Shown here piece by piece: positions 58,707-64,000 of a stretch of DNA of 64,000 nt. The position numbers were made by a program, and so were the translations under genes. Position 1 is the stretch's first letter; every line of letters starts with the position of its first letter. The DNA is from HGM13006 sp963650135 (GTDB taxonomy: Bacteria > Bacillota > Clostridia > Oscillospirales > Oscillospiraceae). The stretch covers positions 10,300 through 74,299 of the forward strand of contig CAVJLG010000051.1 in the NCBI GenBank assembly GCA_963650135.1, written 5' to 3'. Under the pieces are notes generated by a model, which worked only from the letters and a program-made list of their open reading frames with translations, was not told where the DNA came from and ran no database searches.

Positions 58707-60638
58707 TTAGCCCCACGGCCAGCTGGGGAACCATTTGAGCACATTCAGGCAATACTGCACCGAAACCTCTGCGCCGCTGAGCACCGGGTAGAATAGGATA
58801 AACAGGCCTGTGTTCAGTCCGGTGAAGCCGTAAACCAGCTTATCATTCTTGGGGTTCCGGGAAATCAGCTCGTCAAATACATAGCTGATGGCGATGGTCA
58901 GAAACAGAATGCAGCCAAAGTAATGATAGGCGAAAGTGGTGCGGGAGATAATGACCCAGGGCAGGAACTGACACAGATATCCGGCCCAAATCAGAATCGC
59001 CTGGGGCTTCCGGCGCTTCCAGAAGGCGAACACGGTGGAGATCAGCGCTACCAAGCCGCCCCAGGAAATCAGCGGGGAGTTGAACGCGCCGAATGCGGAC
59101 TTGGTGCTGCCGCTGTAGTTGAGGTAATAGAGAATCGGGCGCACATCAAACAGCCACTGATACCAGCGAGAGGAGTAGGGGTGGGACTGATTGACGCCGT
59201 TATGATAGGTGAGCATATATACCTGGTTGTCCCAGATGATCTTGTAATAATTCTTATCGGTGAGCATGGAAGGCATCTGATAGCCCAGGGCCAGCCCATA
59301 GGGAATATAGCTCAGGCAGTAGATGATAACGGGAATCACCACAAAGAAGACTACGGACAGGCCGATGGTACCAAGCAGCTCTTTTCCATAGTGCTCCAGT
59401 CCCACGGCACGGTATTTCATAATCACCCGCAGCAGCCACAGCGCTGCCAGCCCAACGCCTGCATAGAGCACCGTCCACTTGCTGGCACAGCCCAAGCCGA
59501 AGGACAGGCCGCAGAGAAACAGATCCAGCCAGGTCTTTTTCAGAGAATTGACATAGGGTGCGGCCATCCAGCGCCACATAAACAGGAAGCTCAGGAGAAT
59601 GAAAAATACGCCGTAGGTGTCGATGGTGGCGATTCGCGTCTGGGTGTAATGCATGAATTCAAAGGCAAACAGCGTGGTGCCGCACATGGCAACCTTGGTT
59701 TTGCCAAACATGTTTTTCAGAAGAACATACAGGGGCAGCAGCATCAGCACCCCGAAGAACGTGCCCATAAACCGGTAGCCGAAGGGGGTCATGCCGAAGA
59801 TGCGGATGCCCAGGGAGATAATGATTTTGCCCAGGGGCGGGTGGGTGATCTCATAGGGGTAAATGTTTTTGATGTGCTCATAGGCGGTGCGCCCGTGATA
59901 GATCTCATCAAAATACATGCTGTTATACCAGCTGGGGGCGTCGGGCACGGTGTTTTGCTCGTCCAAAAGCACACTGTCAACGCCGGATACATCCAATAGC
60001 CGCCCATTTCCGTCATACAGCGCCAGCTCGCCCAGCTCCATAGGAAGCACCCGGGCCACGATGCGGATATAGCGGGTCTTGACGGTGGTGTCGCCAATGC
60101 TGGCATACTGCCACTTAAACAGGTCCGCATAGCTCTGGTGCATGGCGGCGTCGTTAATGGTGCCGCTGTCGTCGGCCTGGGCGGTGGCGTCAATCAGACG
60201 GACCCAATTGCTGCCGTTGCCGCTGTAATAAAGGTCATAGTCGCCGGGATATAGCCCGGTGTAGTACATGATGGAGGAAATTTCCTTCTGCTCCCCCAGA
60301 TCGATGACCACGCTGTCGTTTTCACCCTCAAAGGTATAAAAGCTCTGGGGGTCCTTGGTGCTGCCCAGGCTGGTAAATGCCACAACCGCATAGACAGCCA
60401 GGATAACGAGCACCGGCAATAAATCCCGGCGCTCCATGGGATAACTTTTTCCATCCAGAGTAAAATGGGGCTTGTCAAAATTCTGAATCCACTCCAGCGT
60501 ACCCATGCGCGGCGCCATTTCCCGCTTGTATTTGACAAAGAATACGGCGATCAGCGCCGCAAGAACTACGGGAAAAATGGCAGCGGTGGGGCGAACCTGG
60601 GAGAAGTAGTGGATAAAGCCCTCTGCAAAAGCCTGCAT
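58707..60638 (-). CDS. PMT/GT39-type membrane glycosyltransferase with inserted discoidin-like domain
   Basis: 643 residues. After one or two N-terminal spans, residues ~85-215 form an outer domain resembling F5/8-type (discoidin) carbohydrate-binding modules: DSVVIDLGEQKEISSIMYYT, YDLYYSGNGSNWVRLID and TRYIRIVARVLP. Then the GT39 core follows: MYFDEIYHGRTAYEH (catalytic Asp-Glu region) and YPYEITHPPLGKIIISLGIR, and about ten more spans. It should move mannose or another sugar from a polyprenyl phosphate to exported proteins. MQAF at 60638 is taken as start, behind GGAGG. About 120 bases behind rluA-like. Confidence 0.85.
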   Translation of the reverse strand: MQAFAEGFIHYFSQVRPTAAIFPVVLAALIAVFFVKYKREMAPRMGTLEWIQNFDKPHFTLDGKSYPMERRDLLPVLVILAVYAVVAFTSLGSTKDPQSFYTFEGENDSVVIDLGEQKEISSIMYYTGLYPGDYDLYYSGNGSNWVRLIDATAQADDSGTINDAAMHQSYADLFKWQYASIGDTTVKTRYIRIVARVLPMELGELALYDGNGRLLDVSGVDSVLLDEQNTVPDAPSWYNSMYFDEIYHGRTAYEHIKNIYPYEITHPPLGKIIISLGIRIFGMTPFGYRFMGTFFGVLMLLPLYVLLKNMFGKTKVAMCGTTLFAFEFMHYTQTRIATIDTYGVFFILLSFLFMWRWMAAPYVNSLKKTWLDLFLCGLSFGLGCASKWTVLYAGVGLAALWLLRVIMKYRAVGLEHYGKELLGTIGLSVVFFVVIPVIIYCLSYIPYGLALGYQMPSMLTDKNYYKIIWDNQVYMLTYHNGVNQSHPYSSRWYQWLFDVRPILYYLNYSGSTKSAFGAFNSPLISWGGLVALISTVFAFWKRRKPQAILIWAGYLCQFLPWVIISRTTFAYHYFGCILFLTIAISYVFDELISRNPKNDKLVYGFTGLNTGLFILFYPVLSGAEVSVQYCLNVLKWFPSWPWG

Positions 60639-60758
60639 CAATGCGCACCTCCAATGCCGGTGATGAAGCAAAATGGTATCATAATCGGTTTGACGAAAAA
60701 TAATCTGATTTGTTCCGCTTAGAATCAAACCCTATTTTAGCATTTTTCGGTTCGGTTT

Positions 60759-61724
60759 TCAATGAGAAGCTGCCGGGAAATATTCGCGGACAAAGTCCAC
60801 ATCCTCTACCTGGAAGCTCTTTCCACGCAGGGACTCCAGAATCCCCGCGTCGGTGGTAAACGAAAACGTCAGGCGGTAGGAATAAAGGGCCTGGAACTTC
60901 CGGTCATACTTCGTCTCTGCTTTGCCGTATTTCCCATCGCCAAGAAGCGGATGACCGCTGGCGGCAAACTGGGCGCGAATCTGGTGGGTTCTGCCGGTAA
61001 TCAGCTCGCATTCCACCAAGCTTAAATCCTTGCGCTTTTGCAGAGTCTTGTATTTGGTAACGCAGGTTTTGGAGCCGGGCTGAGAGGTTTTTGTCACATA
61101 GACCCGATTCTTCTTGGCATCCTTAAATAGATAGCCCTTGAGCTCGCCGTTTTCCGGCTTCATCACTCCATGAATGACAGCCAGATAGCGCTTGTCCAGC
61201 TCCCGGTCCTTGACCTTTTGGTTCATGATCCGCAGCGCTTCGGCATTTTTGGCGGCGATGACAATGCCGCCGGTGTTCCGGTCAATGCGGTTGCAGAGGG
61301 CCGGGGCAAAGGCATGCTCCTGTCGGGGCTTCCATTCGCCCTTGGCATAGAGATAGGCCTGGATGTGGTCAATGAGGGTGCGGCCATATTCCGCGCCGTC
61401 GTGGGGATGGACCGCCATGCCGGGCTTTTTATCCACCAGAAGGATGTTTTCGTCCTCATATACAATATTTAATTTCGGAGTGGCCACGGTGAGATAGGCA
61501 TTTTCCTCTTTTGGCGTGTCGAAGAACTCGTCATTGACATACATTTCTACCAGATCCCCAGCCACCAGGCGGGTATCCCGCTGGGCCCGCTGGCCGTTGA
61601 CCTTGATGCGCTTGAGCCGAATATATTTTTGAGAGAGGGAGGCCGGAAGCAGGGGAACGGTTTTTGCAATAAACCGATCCAGCCGCTGCCCGGCGTCGTT
61701 TTTGGTAATGGTAAAGGATTTCAT
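60759..61724 (-). CDS. RluA-family 23S rRNA pseudouridine synthase
   Basis: 321 residues: N-terminal S4 RNA-binding domain (GQRLDRFIAKTVPLLPASLS and IRLKRIKVNGQRAQRD), then the catalytic motif NRIDRNTGGIVIAAK (Asp nucleophile; Asn in place of the usual first His), and the C-terminal ELITGRTHQIRAQFAASGHP motif. It isomerises uridine in rRNA (RluC/RluD group, exact site unknown). AGGAGG precedes the ATG; it lies 33 bases behind the CmpB-like gene and is probably co-transcribed. Confidence 0.92.
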   Translation of the reverse strand: MKSFTITKNDAGQRLDRFIAKTVPLLPASLSQKYIRLKRIKVNGQRAQRDTRLVAGDLVEMYVNDEFFDTPKEENAYLTVATPKLNIVYEDENILLVDKKPGMAVHPHDGAEYGRTLIDHIQAYLYAKGEWKPRQEHAFAPALCNRIDRNTGGIVIAAKNAEALRIMNQKVKDRELDKRYLAVIHGVMKPENGELKGYLFKDAKKNRVYVTKTSQPGSKTCVTKYKTLQKRKDLSLVECELITGRTHQIRAQFAASGHPLLGDGKYGKAETKYDRKFQALYSYRLTFSFTTDAGILESLRGKSFQVEDVDFVREYFPAASH

Positions 61725-61757
61725 AGGGGCCTCCTGAAATGGGCAAGGTAACAGAAA

Positions 61758-63104
61758 TCAGTCTGTTTCAATGGCGTTGGGGTAGATGATTTGCATTCGA
61801 TCATCGTCAAAGAAGCGGTCCATGACCTGCTGCCACTGATGGCGGGCAGGAACCTGATTGGCGCGCTGGTCATAGCGAATCAGCGCCAGAGAAGAGGTAA
61901 GCATATTCACTGCCATAAATACCACCAGACAAAGGGTGATGAGCAGATTGGGCAGGTGGGGGATTTTCGACAGCCACCGGGACAAATGGGGATAGCAGAG
62001 CTTGATCCATACCACCGCCGCAATGCCCCAGAAGAAGCAATACAGCAGATTGATGCGTCCGCCCAGGTTAAAGGAAATATCGCTGTAATCCCAGAATACC
62101 TTGCCGAAGAAAATCTCGGTGAATACGCTGCAAAGATACTCATAAGCGCCGCCCAGTACGGTGCCAATCAGGAAAATGTGTCGGTCCGGCTTGTCGGCGT
62201 CCCGATGGAGCAGGGCGGTGGCCAGGGCAATGGCAAGGCCCCAGACGATGCTGAAGGGGCCCCATACCAGACTGCTGCGGCTCATCCAAACGCCTGCGGT
62301 AATCCGGCAGAAGATGGTTTCGGTGATATCGCCCAGCAGGGAACCGATGAAGAACAGCTGAAATAGAAGCAGGAGGGTGCAGCCGGTGTGGCTGGCATCC
62401 GTTTTCTCGGCTTCCGCCAGATTATAGGCGCGCTCCATACGGCGTTCTACCCGAGTGAAAATGCCGGTGCCCAGGCGGGTGGTCCAGCTGCGAAGCCCGG
62501 ACTGCACCTGATCAATTTTCTCGACGTTGGCAGAGGGGGTGCGGTATACATAATTAAAAATAACGTCTGTGGGGGATGTTTTTGCTGCTTTCCGCTCATG
62601 ATGGACCGTAAGCAGAGAGGTCAGCAGATCCAATAGACTGATACCGCTGAGAATCCACACAGTGAGCTTGCCCAGAAACTTTGGCAGCAGGGCATAGACC
62701 ACAGTGAGCAGCTCGTTGCCAAAGCATACTGCCAGCGTGCCGAGAACGCCCCATAGAATGGAATAGGGCAGGCATACATAGCCGTCGAAATTCCAGGGCA
62801 GGGAGGAATAGTCCCACCAGCGGCGGTGATTCATCCGCTCCAGCAGCTTGCCGGTGAACCATTCAATCATGGTAGCCAGGGCACAGCAGCCCAAGAACAG
62901 AAACACGGGGCTGCTTTTCAGCTCTCCCAGGAATACGGTCATAGCCACGGCGGAGATACCATAAATAAAGCATACGGGGCCGGAGAAAAAGCCGCGGTTT
63001 GCAAACGTCCGGCGCTTTCCACTGGCGATGGCGGTTTCCGCTGCCCAGCCGAAGAATGAGTAGAGAAACAGCAGCCATAAAAGCTCATATTTGGAGTAGC
63101 CCAT
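61758..63104 (-). CDS. CmpB-type putative ABC transporter permease (duplicated)
   Basis: 448 residues made of two related membrane halves. Each has the family signature of a first helix with FFGWAAETA (residues ~16-24) or GDITETIF (~250), and YEWFTG/YEYLCS-like continuation: TMIEWFTGKLLERMNHRRWW, YEYLCSVFTEIFFGKVFWDYS. A loop between halves is charged. Known as PF06541 'putative ABC transporter'; no ATPase is encoded nearby, so the transport role is doubtful. Start 63104 is eight bases behind GGAGG. Confidence 0.82.
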   Translation of the reverse strand: MGYSKYELLWLLFLYSFFGWAAETAIASGKRRTFANRGFFSGPVCFIYGISAVAMTVFLGELKSSPVFLFLGCCALATMIEWFTGKLLERMNHRRWWDYSSLPWNFDGYVCLPYSILWGVLGTLAVCFGNELLTVVYALLPKFLGKLTVWILSGISLLDLLTSLLTVHHERKAAKTSPTDVIFNYVYRTPSANVEKIDQVQSGLRSWTTRLGTGIFTRVERRMERAYNLAEAEKTDASHTGCTLLLLFQLFFIGSLLGDITETIFCRITAGVWMSRSSLVWGPFSIVWGLAIALATALLHRDADKPDRHIFLIGTVLGGAYEYLCSVFTEIFFGKVFWDYSDISFNLGGRINLLYCFFWGIAAVVWIKLCYPHLSRWLSKIPHLPNLLITLCLVVFMAVNMLTSSLALIRYDQRANQVPARHQWQQVMDRFFDDDRMQIIYPNAIETD

Positions 63105-63136
63105 GGCATGGACCTCCTTTTTCCTTACTTGCACCT

Positions 63137-63165
63137 ATGATACTCGGTGACGTCGGCCCTGTCAA
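63137..63165 (-). promoter_or_regulatory. Promoter of the CmpB-like/RluA genes
   Basis: On the minus strand TTGACA (63160-63165) and TATCAT (63137-63142), spacing 17. Confidence 0.65.
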
Positions 63166-63207
63166 TGGCTGGGGAAAGAGATTGTTTTATTTTTCTGATG
63201 TTTTCCC

Positions 63208-63236
63208 TTGACAAGCGGCAGGAAAATCTATATAAT
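63208..63236 (+). promoter_or_regulatory. Promoter of DUF177-rpmF
   Basis: Perfect TTGACA (63208-63213) and TATAAT (63231-63236) with 17 bases between, as expected for a ribosomal protein operon. Confidence 0.85.
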
Positions 63237-63268
63237 AACTTGGTCAGACTATGAAAGGAATATGATCT

Positions 63269-63775
63269 ATGCTCTTAAATCTCGCCTCGATCATTCATAC
63301 CCCTGGCGGAATTGTTCCTTTCAGCTTCTCCATGGACTTCAGTCAGTCGGAGTTCGGCGGAGCCTATCCGGCCCAAGAACCGGTGCTCGTTTCAGGGCAG
63401 GTTCGCAATGAGGCCGGTGTTCTTCTGCTAAGCGCCGAAATGAAGACCACGCTGCACTGCGTCTGTGACCGGTGTGCAACGCCTTTCCTTCGGGACTACA
63501 GCCAGAAGGTATCGGCGGTGCTGGTAACGGAGCTGTGCCACGAAGAGAACGAAGACGACTGGACATTTCTGCTTCAGGGTGAAAGCGCTGATCTTGATGA
63601 TATCATGAACACCGCTTTTGTGTTGAATCTGGATTCCAAAATGCTGTGCAGCTCCGACTGCAAGGGCCTGTGTGCCCGGTGCGGCAAGAACCTCAACGAT
63701 GGTCCTTGCGGCTGCAAGAAAGAACTCGATCCCCGTTTGGCTGTGTTAGGGCAGCTGTTGAAGGATAAGGAGTAA
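63269..63775 (+). CDS. DUF177 (YceD) family protein
   Basis: 168 residues. Two cysteine pairs of the family: CVCDRCATPF near residue 65 and CSSDCKGLCARCGKNLNDGP near 128, then the ending DPRLAVLGQLLKD. It is almost always encoded directly before rpmF, as here (46 bases). YceD has been linked to 23S rRNA maturation; the exact role is not settled. Start ATG 63269. Confidence 0.92.
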   Translation: MLLNLASIIHTPGGIVPFSFSMDFSQSEFGGAYPAQEPVLVSGQVRNEAGVLLLSAEMKTTLHCVCDRCATPFLRDYSQKVSAVLVTELCHEENEDDWTFLLQGESADLDDIMNTAFVLNLDSKMLCSSDCKGLCARCGKNLNDGPCGCKKELDPRLAVLGQLLKDKE

Positions 63776-63821
63776 ACCCTGTTGCCTTCGGGCAATTTTT
63801 CGACCAAGGAGGTGTCACCAA

Positions 63822-64000
63822 ATGGCCGTACCAAAGTGTAAAGTATCCAAGGCTAGACGCGACAAGCGCCGCAGCAACGTCTGGAAGCTGGAGGTGCCTG
63901 GTCTTGCCAAGTGCCCTAAGTGCGGAGAGCCCGTGCTTCCTCACAGAGCTTGCAAGGCTTGCGGATTCTATAAGGGACGCGAGGTCATCGCTGTTAAGGC
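63822..64000 (+). CDS. rpmF: 50S ribosomal protein L32 (3' end cut by the window)
   Basis: It starts MAVPKCKVSKARRDKRRSNV and carries the zinc ribbon KCPKCGEPVLPHRACKACGF (four cysteines), then YKGREVIAVK. The frame is open at the right edge with about 59 residues seen, nearly full length. AAGGAGG lies about eight bases before the ATG. Confidence 0.97.
   Translation, partial: MAVPKCKVSKARRDKRRSNVWKLEVPGLAKCPKCGEPVLPHRACKACGFYKGREVIAVK

Noticed and set aside
1..64000. CRISPR arrays, transposons, prophage, rRNA or tRNA genes
   Set aside because: No regular spacer-repeat pattern, transposase, integrase, phage structural gene or RNA gene signature was seen on either strand.

Overview
The window looks like the chromosome of a strictly anaerobic, fairly high-GC Clostridia-type Firmicute, probably an Oscillospiraceae-like gut organism (family level is inference). 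The reasons are AGGAGG-type ribosome sites, sigma-A-like promoters with 17-base spacing, ferredoxin-dependent and oxygen-sensitive enzymes (indolepyruvate:ferredoxin oxidoreductase, Fe-S flavin reductases, HydE/HydF), an S-layer (SLH) protein fragment, and the DUF177-rpmF pair at the right end. No rRNA, tRNA, insertion sequence, phage module or CRISPR array was seen.

Left part (1-10 kb): SLH protein tail, DAHP synthase, a cytidylate-kinase-like protein, iorAB, an HD hydrolase, small proteins, a GNAT acetyltransferase, an ABC transporter pair and an XRE repressor. A short AT-rich stretch (10.4-11.1 kb) holds a probable frameshifted secreted protein. From 11.1 to 20.4 kb lies one peptide-use unit: a complete Opp ABC importer, a small membrane protein, an old-yellow-enzyme/FAD reductase and a CyuA-like cysteine desulfidase, followed by a LysR regulator. 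From 20 to 33 kb are mostly housekeeping and scattered genes: a threonine-aldolase-like enzyme, argS, sfsA, a YolD/Y-family polymerase pair, a divergent esterase/acyltransferase/zinc-ribbon group, a sulfatase-fold membrane protein and a TetR regulator.

The centrepiece is 33.2-46.9 kb: one tightly packed 13-gene operon, many genes overlapping. It holds two complete nitrogenase-like sets (each a NifH-like reductase plus two component-1-like subunits), hypF-hypC-hypD-hypE (the Fe(CN)2CO assembly proteins of [NiFe]-hydrogenase, without the nickel proteins HypA/HypB), a TM1266-type small regulator, and hydF plus hydE ([FeFe]-hydrogenase maturation, without hydG). No hydrogenase structural gene is present. 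A strong promoter is followed by a 186-base leader with several hairpins and an intrinsic terminator just before the first gene, so the operon is probably controlled by attenuation or a riboswitch. This combination of three metallocofactor assembly chemistries is the best candidate for an undescribed system.

Right part (47-64 kb): an operon on the minus strand (flavodoxin-fold reductase, zinc alcohol dehydrogenase, Fe-S enoate reductase, OFA-type transporter) is divergent from its likely LysR regulator and carries a set of tandem hairpins sharing the loop YUGACCR. It is followed by two MATE transporters, an XRE/TPR regulator, an alpha/beta hydrolase, a PMT-type glycosyltransferase with an inserted discoidin-like domain, an RluA-type pseudouridine synthase, a CmpB-type membrane protein, and DUF177-rpmF running off the edge.
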